A stretch of 5,185 nt of DNA from M55B127 sp035269185 (GCA_964430875.1 CAYSHP010000116.1:1-5185); one strand, 5' to 3'. Counted from the stretch's first letter, positions 1 through 5,185 are shown. A program made the numbers and translations. Notes: generated by a model not told the origin, from the letters alone.

Positions 1-1
1 T

Positions 2-694
2 CTCTTAGGTTTATTACGGCTTAATAAAAGTAAATTTACTGATTCGATGAAAGAAAACTCTAATCTTGACCAAAAGAGGACTTATGCGATCTATCTTTCT
101 GCTGCACCTTCCAGTACAAATATGGCAGCCGAATTAAATGGACTTGATGATATTGTCTTTACTGATCAAAGTAAGGAATATCAATTAGAAATGAATCATA
201 TACAACTATTATTGGATAAAAACTATAATTATGACCTAGATTTGTATTATGAAAATGATTTTTCAAATAATGCCTTTTATTTAAAAACTCAAGAAGGTAC
301 TTCCTATCTTGAAACAGGTTACAGTATTCATATTATAGATGGACTCTCAACTGATCTAAAAGCTATCTGGGAAAGTAATGATAACAGAAAACTCGCAATA
401 GGTATTGATGATAGTGTGAAAGTAACAAGAAATATTAGATTAAGAGCAGGTATTTATCCAGCAGTCTATTCTATAGATGAAAAACGATTTATCGAATCAG
501 CTGGATATACAGAGTTAGAATATTCAACTGATCCTATCTTTTTCAAATTGAGATATAATTATAAACTTGGAAATAAGCCCTATAGATTAGAATCTGGTTA
601 TAATTTTAATGATAAGTATGGTTTGGTTTTAGCTATAACTTCTAATCTTGAAAAGGAGAATACTATATTATCAGGATTGAAGTATAGTTTTTAA
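2..694 (+). CDS. Outer-membrane beta-barrel-like protein, 5' end outside window
   Basis: The reading frame is open from the left edge of the window (LLGLLRLNKSKFTDS precedes the first Met) and ends at TAA 692-694. The ATG at 47 has no Shine-Dalgarno sequence in front of it, so I treat the gene as 5'-truncated by the window edge rather than starting there. The product is rich in Tyr, Asn, Asp and short alternating hydrophobic/polar stretches separated by turns (for example around LRAGIYPAVY, FFKLRYNYKL, YGLVLAITSN). It ends in LKYSF. A C-terminal aromatic strand ending in Phe is the usual targeting signal of bacterial outer-membrane barrels recognised by BamA. No cysteines are present. The sequence does not show whether it is a porin, an enzyme or an assembly factor. 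A soluble secreted beta protein is the main alternative. The downstream gene has its own promoter, so the two are probably separate transcripts. Confidence 0.65.
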   Translation, partial: LLGLLRLNKSKFTDSMKENSNLDQKRTYAIYLSAAPSSTNMAAELNGLDDIVFTDQSKEYQLEMNHIQLLLDKNYNYDLDLYYENDFSNNAFYLKTQEGTSYLETGYSIHIIDGLSTDLKAIWESNDNRKLAIGIDDSVKVTRNIRLRAGIYPAVYSIDEKRFIESAGYTELEYSTDPIFFKLRYNYKLGNKPYRLESGYNFNDKYGLVLAITSNLEKENTILSGLKYSF

Positions 695-725
695 TTAAAA
701 AGAAGAAATCCAATTGAAAAATTTC

Positions 726-761
726 TTGCTAATTACTGGTTATCTTGATATAATAATTATA
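726..761 (+). promoter_or_regulatory. Sigma-A-type promoter of the riboswitch-controlled gene
   Basis: A -35 element TTGCTA (726-731) lies 17 bp before a perfect -10 TATAAT (749-754). TG at 746-747 forms an extended -10. Transcription would start near 761, giving a leader of about 260 nt before the ATG at 1022, which accommodates both aptamers and the terminator. A TTGAAA at 714-719 is too far from the -10 (29 bp) to be its partner. Confidence 0.75.
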
Positions 762-776
762 AATAATGAATATATG

Positions 777-883
777 TTCACCCAAACAGAGAAGGGCTAC
801 TTAATCTGAAAGGATTAAGACGCAAAGTTTTAACCTAAGACTTTTATCAAGTTATGGTTGTTAAACTACCTAAGATGGTTGAA
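777..883 (+). promoter_or_regulatory. Cyclic di-GMP-I (GEMM-I) riboswitch aptamer, copy 1
   Basis: Hallmarks of the GEMM-I fold appear in order. AGGGCUA (793-799) is the ligand-side strand. A 7-bp stem (800-806 with 813-819) is capped by a GAAA tetraloop at 808-811. The conserved ACGCAAAG follows at 820-827. A second arm pairs 827-833 with 861-866 and contains CCUAAG (834-839) and UAUGG (853-857), closed by ACUU/AAGU (840-843 with 849-852). CCUAAG...UAUGG is the classic 11-nt receptor for a GAAA tetraloop, so the two arms should dock as in the known c-di-GMP-I structures. In my alignment to the Vibrio Vc2 aptamer the base matching its ligand-contacting G20 is G, which favours c-di-GMP over cyclic AMP-GMP. 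The outer stem is less certain: UUCACC (777-782) can pair with GGUUGAA (877-883) with one bulge, while CAGAGA (787-792) is complementary to UCUCUG (893-898), inside the following terminator. Confidence 0.85.
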
Positions 884-887
884 TTTT

Positions 888-925
888 ACCTGTCTCTGAA
901 CAATTATAGGACAGGTTTTTTATTT
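888..925 (+). terminator. Intrinsic terminator (expression platform of aptamer 1)
   Basis: ACCTGTC (888-894) pairs perfectly with GACAGGT (910-916) across a 15-nt loop and is followed by a T-run (916-921, then ATTT). It sits five bases after the end of aptamer 1 and upstream of the start codon, so it is an attenuator and not a gene-end terminator. UCUCUG at 893-898 overlaps the 5' arm and loop and can pair with CAGAGA at 787-792 in the aptamer. This offers an antiterminator, but which state the ligand favours is not clear from the sequence. Confidence 0.85.
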
Positions 926-928
926 ACC

Positions 929-1014
929 TTCTTTTCAGGGGTAAACTTATCGTGAGATAAGGACACAAAGCTAAGGGTCTTGTAAAATCAAGGCAGCCGG
1001 CTGCATGAGGAGGA
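929..1014 (+). promoter_or_regulatory. Cyclic di-GMP-I (GEMM-I) riboswitch aptamer, copy 2, covering the SD
   Basis: A second GEMM-I aptamer follows the attenuator. AGGGGUAAAC (937-946) is the ligand-side strand. The stem CUUAUC/GAUAAG (946-951 with 956-961) has a GUGA (GNRA) loop. GGACACAAAG (961-970) matches the conserved GGACGCAAAG except for one G to A change. The second arm is GGGUCUUG with CAAGGCAGCC (975-982 with 989-998) and ends GGCUGC at 999-1004. The base matching Vc2 G20 is again G. The outer stem pairs UUCUUUUCA (929-937) with UGAGGAGGA (1006-1014): nine consecutive pairs, three of them G-U. The 3' strand contains AGGAGG (1008-1013), the SD of the gene at 1022. Ligand-stabilised P1 would hide the ribosome binding site, so a ligand-OFF translational switch is the simplest reading. 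Confidence 0.8.
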
Positions 1015-1021
1015 AAAACAA

Positions 1022-1495
1022 ATGAATAAAAAAGTAACTGTTATTCTTTTAACGGCTTTATTACTTATCAGCTTCAATGTAAATGCCTCAGAAGAACTTG
1101 CCAGTGAAACTATTAAAGTTATAGTTAATATAGACGCATTTCAAGAGATGGAAGTAATTAAACCAATTCGAATTGAAAATATCAATAATGAATTTAAAAA
1201 TAAAAGCTTAGATGAGCCAGTGATTATCGAAAACGCTGGAAAGATAAGAGTAAAAAGTAATGCCCACTGGAGATTAGAGTTAAATAACACAATTTTACAA
1301 AATGGCTATGATCTAAAGATTAAAGTCGGTGGGAGCTCTGTGTGGAAGGATGTATCTAGGGGGGCCACATATATTTCTGGTGAAAATGGTGATCACTTGC
1401 TCAGCTTTGATTTGAAAGTAATTCCAAATAGTAATGAAATGATAAAAACTGAAGACACAAGTATTAATTTTAACTATACCCTAGTACAAATTTAG
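1022..1495 (+). CDS. Small secreted beta-rich protein under c-di-GMP riboswitch control
   Basis: The 157-aa product starts with a clear Sec signal peptide: MNKK, a hydrophobic core at about residues 5-18, and a probable signal peptidase I site after NVNA (residue 22). The mature part of about 135 residues has no Cys, so it is neither a lipoprotein nor disulfide-stabilised. It consists of short beta-type segments, including IKVIVNI (31-37), PVIIEN (66-71), KIRVKSNAHWRLELN (74-88) and a C-terminal INFNYTLVQI. The pattern of a strand, SNAHW and another strand recalls secreted bacterial Ig-like or fimbrial beta-sandwich modules, but I cannot name a family. The start is fixed by AGGAGG at 1008-1013, eight bases upstream. 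Two tandem c-di-GMP aptamers precede it and a terminator follows, so it is a single-gene transcript. Control by c-di-GMP suggests a cell-surface, adhesion, biofilm or motility role, which is inference from context. Confidence 0.85.
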   Translation: MNKKVTVILLTALLLISFNVNASEELASETIKVIVNIDAFQEMEVIKPIRIENINNEFKNKSLDEPVIIENAGKIRVKSNAHWRLELNNTILQNGYDLKIKVGGSSVWKDVSRGATYISGENGDHLLSFDLKVIPNSNEMIKTEDTSINFNYTLVQI

Positions 1496-1516
1496 TAAAA
1501 ATAAATATGAACTTAT

Positions 1517-1560
1517 AATCCTCTGCTTACTTTCAACCAAGAAGGCAGGGGATTTTTTAT
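1517..1560 (+). terminator. Rho-independent terminator after the secreted-protein gene
   Basis: A 12-bp stem (1517-1528 with 1543-1554, including two G-U pairs) has a 14-nt loop and a run of six T at 1553-1558. It lies 21 bases after the stop codon and ends the riboswitch-controlled transcript. Confidence 0.85.
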
Positions 1561-1686
1561 GTTATAGATAAAAATTAATTTAGATGAATAAACATTGAGT
1601 TGAAATTGAAATAATTAAAGGAAAGAGATAAAGTAAATTCATTGAAGGAGAGCTAAGATAAGGAGAGAAATAAATAATATGTAAGC
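1561..1686. other. AT-rich gene-free spacer
   Basis: Together with the flanking terminator and hairpin this forms the 265-bp gap between two convergent genes. I see no credible reading frame on either strand. A purine-rich AAGGAGAG octamer occurs twice (1645-1652 and 1660-1667). The second copy precedes an ATG (1679-1681) that is followed at once by TAA, so no protein is encoded. It may be the remnant of a lost gene start. Confidence 0.5.
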
Positions 1687-1761
1687 AATTTAAAAAGATA
1701 AAAGGAATGATTATAAATACCATCTTAAAATGATATTTATATCATCTTATCTTTTTAAATT
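1687..1761 (-). repeat. 75-nt long hairpin with perfect 15-bp arms; possible AT-rich terminator
   Basis: AATTTAAAAAGATAA (1687-1701) is the exact reverse complement of 1747-1761. Inside it, TGATTATAAATA (1709-1720) pairs with TATTTATATCA (1734-1744) with one bulged base, so most of the 75 nt folds into one long stem. The right arm touches the last base of the minus-strand PHP gene. Read on the minus strand, the inner hairpin is followed by a U-rich stretch, so it could terminate that gene. The pairing is nearly all A-U, which is weak for a terminator. A small inverted-repeat mobile element (MITE-like) is the alternative. Confidence 0.55.
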
Positions 1762-2501
1762 TAGACACTGATTTTTCTAATAATATTACTGTCTAAAAAG
1801 GCTTCAATTTTACCAATTGAAGTATTTATAAGATCATTATTTTTAATACCAGCTTCTTTTAAGATATCAAATAAGTGATGTACTTCTCCAACTTGAGTGT
1901 GGAAGTGAGCATCACTGTTAAGACTTAACTGTACACCATATTCTTTGGCCAACTTACATAATTGAACTGTAAGCTTGCGACTACCTCTAGGGTTGGCTTT
2001 TTTAGGATTAAATGAACTGGCATTAATCTCTAAGATAACATCATTTTTACTAGCAGCTTTTACAACTCTTTCCATATCAATTGAATAATACTTAGTAGCA
2101 GGATGAGTTATCATATTGACCATTGGATTTTTAATAGCTTCAATGGTTGCCTGGGTATAATCTTCTTTAGTTTTTAAATTGTGCCCAGTATCCATATGAA
2201 GTCCAGCCGCAATAAAATCAAGTGACTGTAGTCTATCCGGACTCAGGTCCAGTTGACCCTTATCCAAGATATTTGCTTCAACACCTTTTAAGATCTTAAC
2301 ACCATAAAGTTCTTCAGGTATTATACTCATATTACCGAAAAAGTATTCATGAGGTCCACCTGGTAAATTAGGTCCGTGTTCTGTAATAGCGATTAGTTTC
2401 AGACCTTTAAAGGAAGCTGTTTTAGCTAGTTCATCGACTGTTGAATAAGCATGACCACTATTGACTGTATGCATGTGTAAATCTGCTTCTATTTTATACA
2501 T
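1761..2501 (-). CDS. PHP-domain metal-dependent phosphatase, YcdX type
   Basis: The 246-aa protein matches the length and motif order of the YcdX/PHP family: phosphoesterases with a distorted TIM barrel and a trinuclear metal site, cytoplasmic in E. coli. All nine expected ligands are present: H9 and H11 (DLHMH), H17 (SGHAYS), H42 (ITEHGP), E75 (GVEAN), H102 (GLHMD), H133 (THPA), and D197 with H199 (NSDAH). It should therefore be an active hydrolase of a small phosphorylated substrate, though the natural substrate of this subfamily is not well established and cannot be read from the sequence. The related histidinol phosphatases and DNA polymerase X PHP domains are less similar in motif spacing. 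The start is supported by AGGAGG at 2510-2515 (minus strand), eight bases before the ATG. The gene is transcribed alone, divergently from the methyltransferase operon, and ends in the hairpin at 1687-1761. Confidence 0.93.
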   Translation of the reverse strand: MYKIEADLHMHTVNSGHAYSTVDELAKTASFKGLKLIAITEHGPNLPGGPHEYFFGNMSIIPEELYGVKILKGVEANILDKGQLDLSPDRLQSLDFIAAGLHMDTGHNLKTKEDYTQATIEAIKNPMVNMITHPATKYYSIDMERVVKAASKNDVILEINASSFNPKKANPRGSRKLTVQLCKLAKEYGVQLSLNSDAHFHTQVGEVHHLFDILKEAGIKNNDLINTSIGKIEAFLDSNIIRKISV

Positions 2502-2546
2502 ATTAAATTCCTCCTTTCTGATTTATAATTGTTGCGCCTTAAACAT

Positions 2547-2573
2547 ATTATAATAAATAAGTATTACAGTCAA
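2547..2573 (-). promoter_or_regulatory. Putative promoter of the PHP gene
   Basis: On the minus strand TTGACT (2573-2568) precedes a perfect TATAAT (2552-2547) with a 15-bp spacer, shorter than the usual 17. The -10 lies within ATTATAAT (2547-2554), which reads the same on both strands, so it also gives TATAAT on the plus strand at 2549-2554. No convincing plus-strand -35 accompanies it. Position fits a leader of about 40 nt before the PHP start codon. Confidence 0.4.
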
Positions 2574-2649
2574 ATTAAGAGAATATTAATAGAAAGTAAA
2601 AACTGATTAAAATAATAAGGAAAAGTTTATTTTTCGAGGGGGAATAATA

Positions 2650-3471
2650 ATGTCTAAGCAGAATTTAAAGTTAAGTAAAGAAAAAGAAACCCTTTTAGTA
2701 CCTTTATATTGTAAAGCAAAAGAATACGAGAGGGAAAATTCAATAATAAAAGATAAAAAAGCCAAAGATATTATTAATAACATAGAATATGATTTTAAGA
2801 AGTTAGATATCCCTTATAAAACTTGTATAACTTTAAATATCAGAGCCCAAAAAATAGATGAATATGTAAATAAATTTATAAGTGATCATAAAGAAGTAAC
2901 TGTAATTCATTTGGGCTGTGGATTAGACAATAGGTATGGTAGAATAGATAATGAAAATGTAAATTTTTATGATCTTGATTTTAAAAAAGTTATAGATATC
3001 AAAAAGAATTTTTATCAAGATACAGATAATTATCATTTTATTTCTTCCTCTGTGACTGATTTAAATTGGCTAAAGCAAATAGATGATAATGCTAATACAA
3101 TAATTGTAGCAGAAGGACTTTTTATGTACATAGAGGAAAAACAACTCAAAATATTGTTCCATGAATTACAAAAACATTTTCCAGGTGCTCATCTGATTTT
3201 TGATGCCTATAGTACATATACCGTTAAAAATATAGGTAAACATGCTTCTATTAAAAAGACACAAGCAGAAATAAAGTGGGGTATAGATGACCCACGAGAA
3301 ATTGAAGATTGGCACCGTAATATTAGTTTTGTAAAAGAGTGGTTTTTTACCGATTATGATAAAAAAGAGAACTTATCAACTCTTTTTAAGTTTTCATTTA
3401 AAGCAGCCGGATTATTTAATATGGCTAAAAGGGCTCACCGAATTCTATATTATAAGTTTAAGAAAAGTTGA
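2650..3471 (+). CDS. SAM-dependent methyltransferase, leucine carboxyl methyltransferase (LCMT) family
   Basis: The 273-aa protein is a class I methyltransferase of the LCMT/TcmP-like group. The SAM-binding motif I is VTVIHLGCGLDNR (83-95), preceded by the family's Arg helix NIRAQKID (63-70). The acidic second strand is FYDLDF (106-111). SSVTDLNW (132-140) carries a likely adenine-contacting Asp, and the family signature AEGLFMY (154-160) is followed by the helix EEKQLKILFHEL. FDAYS at 184-188 is the next core strand. Family members methylate carboxylates (PP2A C-terminal Leu in eukaryotes) or hydroxyls of polyketide-type molecules; the acceptor here is unknown. The SD GAGGGGGA at 2636-2643 fixes the start. 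It is the first gene of a three-gene operon, with 11 bases to the ADP-ribosyltransferase-like gene. The cytoplasmic, complete sequence with intact motifs suggests an active enzyme. Confidence 0.88.
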   Translation: MSKQNLKLSKEKETLLVPLYCKAKEYERENSIIKDKKAKDIINNIEYDFKKLDIPYKTCITLNIRAQKIDEYVNKFISDHKEVTVIHLGCGLDNRYGRIDNENVNFYDLDFKKVIDIKKNFYQDTDNYHFISSSVTDLNWLKQIDDNANTIIVAEGLFMYIEEKQLKILFHELQKHFPGAHLIFDAYSTYTVKNIGKHASIKKTQAEIKWGIDDPREIEDWHRNISFVKEWFFTDYDKKENLSTLFKFSFKAAGLFNMAKRAHRILYYKFKKS

Positions 3472-3477
3472 GGGGGA
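3470..3477 (+). promoter_or_regulatory. Ribosome binding site that fixes the start at 3483
   Basis: GAGGGGGA here overlaps the methyltransferase stop codon (TGA 3469-3471) and lies five bases before ATG 3483. The same octamer precedes the methyltransferase ATG (2636-2643). An upstream in-frame TTG at 3468 would place the SD inside the coding region and has no SD of its own, so ATG 3483 is the better start. Confidence 0.8.
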
Positions 3478-3482
3478 TTTTA

Positions 3483-4481
3483 ATGGCAGTACATGAATAT
3501 GATCAAGATATGAGGCCGGATAGTGAGTTTATAGAAGGTGATTACTGCTATCTTGTACCTGGTAATAATTGCAGGTTATTAGATGGCCGTAGAACAACCG
3601 GGGTTATCGAAGAATACTATGAAGATAGTGGTATGTTCAAATGGCGGATAACTAAGTATGAGGATGAAGGGAAGTGCTGGGAGCTGCCAGCTGAAGATAT
3701 TAGAAGGTTTCAGTTTGAAAAAGATTCCCAAAAATTGAGCCGCAAAAGTATAAGAGAGATTAAAAATACTGTTAATAAATATAATAAGAAAATAACTATT
3801 GAAGCTGAGGCTGAAGATAAAGTTAAAACTAAAAACATTATTAAAGAAACCAAAAAACAGATTAAAGACTGGTTAAAGGTTAATTCATTATTTTTAAAAG
3901 AAAATAATGAATTAGATTTTAACAAAAAAGCCGGATATGAGAGCCTGTATCAAGACATTAATGAATATATGGAAGAATATAATCTAATTCAACAGGAGAA
4001 TTTAACTACAAACGGTTTTGTTTTAAATCCTAATTCGGGAGAATGGATAAAAGGCTTAAAAATCATGCTGGCTGAATTAGGTTTAGTTACTTATCGGGGT
4101 AAGAAAGTCAGAACCGATGGTATTTTTAAAGGAGCCGGAAATAAGTTATTACGCCGTAAATATATAATTAATAGACTGGCCTTTCTACAGGCGTTATTTG
4201 AACTACTAGATATCAGTGAAGTGGTTTTATACAGAGGAATGAGCACAGAAAAAGGTTGGCTAGAAAAAGATCGTACCTTCCTTTCTTGTACCTTTAATCA
4301 TGAGGTAGCCGAAGCTTTTTGTTGTATGGAAAGAGATAGTAAGTATAAGAACTCTTATATAGTTAAAATGACTTATCCTATAGATAAATTATTTATGACA
4401 TTTTTAGAAACAAAAGCCATGAATAATGAATATAAAGAAGCGGAAGCTTTAGTTCTATATAATAAAGAAATAAGAGTCTAA
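3483..4481 (+). CDS. Putative R-S-E type ADP-ribosyltransferase with SH3-like N-terminal domain
   Basis: The 332-aa protein starts at ATG 3483. Residues about 19-78 (GDYCYLVPGNN to EDIRRF) are compact, aromatic and beta-rich, like an SH3/Tudor-type barrel. Residues about 80-175 are a Lys/Glu-rich, probably helical or coiled-coil linker. The C-terminal part carries the order expected of R-S-E ADP-ribosyltransferases: VVLYRGMS with R251, RTFLSCTFN with S268 and T270 (in place of STS), the strand SYIVKMTYPIDKL, and YKEAEALVLY with E319 and E321 as the ExE pair. In that family Arg binds NAD, Ser shapes the pocket and the second Glu is catalytic; the first Glu usually goes with arginine as acceptor. 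There is no signal peptide or membrane segment, so it acts in the cytoplasm unless exported by another route. The target is unknown. It lies between a methyltransferase and a membrane protease. The fold call rests on motif reading only. Confidence 0.7.
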   Translation: MAVHEYDQDMRPDSEFIEGDYCYLVPGNNCRLLDGRRTTGVIEEYYEDSGMFKWRITKYEDEGKCWELPAEDIRRFQFEKDSQKLSRKSIREIKNTVNKYNKKITIEAEAEDKVKTKNIIKETKKQIKDWLKVNSLFLKENNELDFNKKAGYESLYQDINEYMEEYNLIQQENLTTNGFVLNPNSGEWIKGLKIMLAELGLVTYRGKKVRTDGIFKGAGNKLLRRKYIINRLAFLQALFELLDISEVVLYRGMSTEKGWLEKDRTFLSCTFNHEVAEAFCCMERDSKYKNSYIVKMTYPIDKLFMTFLETKAMNNEYKEAEALVLYNKEIRV

Positions 4482-4514
4482 TAATATTTTCAAAGGTTTA
4501 AGAAAGGATTGAAA

Positions 4515-5185
4515 ATGAAAAATGAAGATAGAAAGTCCTTAATTTTATATACCGCAATCACCTTTACTTTCACTTGGTTTTTTTGGATTATAGCTTTAAT
4601 TATGGGCTATCAGGATATTCCCTTTGTAAGATATTTAAATTGGGATTTTGCAAGTTCTAATCAGGTAATACTCCATATAATTTTTAGATTAGGAGTATAT
4701 GGTCCATTAGTCGGTGCTTTATTAACAACTTATCTTTATTCAAAGGAAAAAGGACTTATTAATTTAATAAAAAGAATATTTAAAATAAAAGTAAAAGCCA
4801 AATGGTATTTTTACTTATTTTTAATACCATTAATAATAAATGTAGTAGTTATATTATTCGGACTAATAATCGGTATAAATCTAGATTCATTTTTTAATAG
4901 TAATATACCTTTAAATTATATCTTGATATTTTTCATCTATGAAATATTAACTAGTGGGTTAGAAGAACCAGGTTGGCGGGGCTTTGCCTTAGAAAAACTA
5001 CAGAATGCTTATACAGCTGAAAAAACAGGTTGGATATTAGGATTGATTTGGGCAGTCTGGCATTATCCCTATGTGATTGCCCTATATATTGATACTGGAA
5101 TAATTACTTTAATATTTTCTCTGGCTGGCTTTAGCATGGCTATAATCGGCCAGACCTTTATCATGATATGGTTTTATAATAATAC
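4515..5185 (+). CDS. CPBP-family (CAAX/type II) intramembrane protease, 3' end outside window
   Basis: The frame starts at ATG 4515 with AAAGGA (4503-4508) as SD and stays open to the window end, giving 223 residues without a stop. Hydrophobic segments lie at about 10-30, 51-74, 97-120, 133-147, 173-192 and 194-220, so this is a multi-pass membrane protein. The CPBP (formerly CAAX/Abi) signature is present: GLEEPGWRG with E150, E151 and R155 (EExxxR), then LIWAVWH with H183. The MIWFYNN near the end matches the third motif with its Asn. Relatives range from eukaryotic CAAX prenyl proteases (Rce1) to bacterial membrane proteases linked to bacteriocin immunity and peptide processing. With 33 bases and no terminator after the preceding gene, it is probably co-transcribed with the methyltransferase and the ADP-ribosyltransferase-like gene. 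Its substrate is unknown. Confidence 0.88.
   Translation, partial: MKNEDRKSLILYTAITFTFTWFFWIIALIMGYQDIPFVRYLNWDFASSNQVILHIIFRLGVYGPLVGALLTTYLYSKEKGLINLIKRIFKIKVKAKWYFYLFLIPLIINVVVILFGLIIGINLDSFFNSNIPLNYILIFFIYEILTSGLEEPGWRGFALEKLQNAYTAEKTGWILGLIWAVWHYPYVIALYIDTGIITLIFSLAGFSMAIIGQTFIMIWFYNN

Noticed and set aside
47..694. ATG at 47 as the true start of the beta-barrel gene
   Set aside because: No SD precedes it and the frame stays open to the window edge, so the start is probably outside the window.
703..727. Hairpin AAGAAAT/ATTTCTT as terminator of the beta-barrel gene
   Set aside because: The stem is only 7 bp, mostly A-U, has no following T-run and overlaps the -35 element of the next promoter.
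777..1014. CRISPR-like or simple repeat explanation for the doubled leader motifs
   Set aside because: The two copies share structure and a short conserved core but not overall sequence, which fits two aptamers and not direct repeats.
1644..1684. SD-like AAGGAGAG followed by an ATG, as a small gene
   Set aside because: The ATG is followed immediately by TAA, and no open frame of useful length begins nearby.
2586..2613. TTAATA and TAAAAT as a promoter for the methyltransferase operon
   Set aside because: The spacing (16 bp) is acceptable but both boxes are weak matches in very AT-rich DNA, so I could not support it as a feature.
3468..3482. TTG at 3468 as start of the third gene of the right half
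   Set aside because: It would overlap the methyltransferase stop and swallow the SD GAGGGGGA, which is ideally placed for ATG 3483.
3710..3925. Minus-strand 71-aa hydrophobic reading frame
   Set aside because: It lies entirely inside the ADP-ribosyltransferase-like gene, opposite its Lys/Glu-rich linker. Antisense of such codons gives Leu/Phe/Ser-rich shadows, and there is no clear SD.

Overview
This is a 5.2 kb AT-rich window from a bacterial chromosome. Codon usage and Shine-Dalgarno (SD) sequences look like a low-GC Firmicute, yet the first gene encodes an apparent outer-membrane beta-barrel protein ending in Phe. That combination fits a diderm Firmicute such as a member of the Halanaerobiales. 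The assignment is an inference from sequence style, not a database match.

Left part (1-1560, + strand). The window opens inside a beta-barrel gene that began upstream. A strong sigma-A-type promoter (TTGCTA, 17 bp, extended TATAAT) then drives a long structured leader. The leader holds two consecutive GEMM-I type cyclic di-GMP riboswitch aptamers. The first is followed directly by an intrinsic terminator. In the second, the predicted closing stem takes in the SD sequence of the next gene. The controlled gene encodes a small secreted protein (signal peptide plus beta-rich mature part, 157 aa) and is followed by its own strong terminator. The likely logic is two-stage control, transcriptional then translational, of one exported surface protein by the motile/sessile second messenger.

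Middle part (1561-2649). A gene-poor AT-rich stretch ends in a long hairpin with perfect 15-bp arms, which abuts the 3' end of a minus-strand gene. That gene is a complete YcdX-type PHP-domain metal-dependent phosphatase with all nine expected metal ligands. It is transcribed leftward, away from the operon on its right. The 148-bp divergent intergenic region between them contains a self-complementary -10-like element.

Right part (2650-5185, + strand). Three tightly spaced genes look like one operon: an LCMT-family SAM-dependent methyltransferase, a 332-aa protein whose C-terminal part carries an R-S-E type ADP-ribosyltransferase signature (YRG, FLSCT, ExE) behind an SH3-like N-terminal segment and a charged linker, and a CPBP/CAAX-type membrane protease that runs off the window end. 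A protein-modifying methyltransferase, a cytoplasmic ADP-ribosyltransferase and an intramembrane protease together do not match a pathway I recognise. They are the best candidate here for an undescribed system; the functional link is inferred from gene order only.
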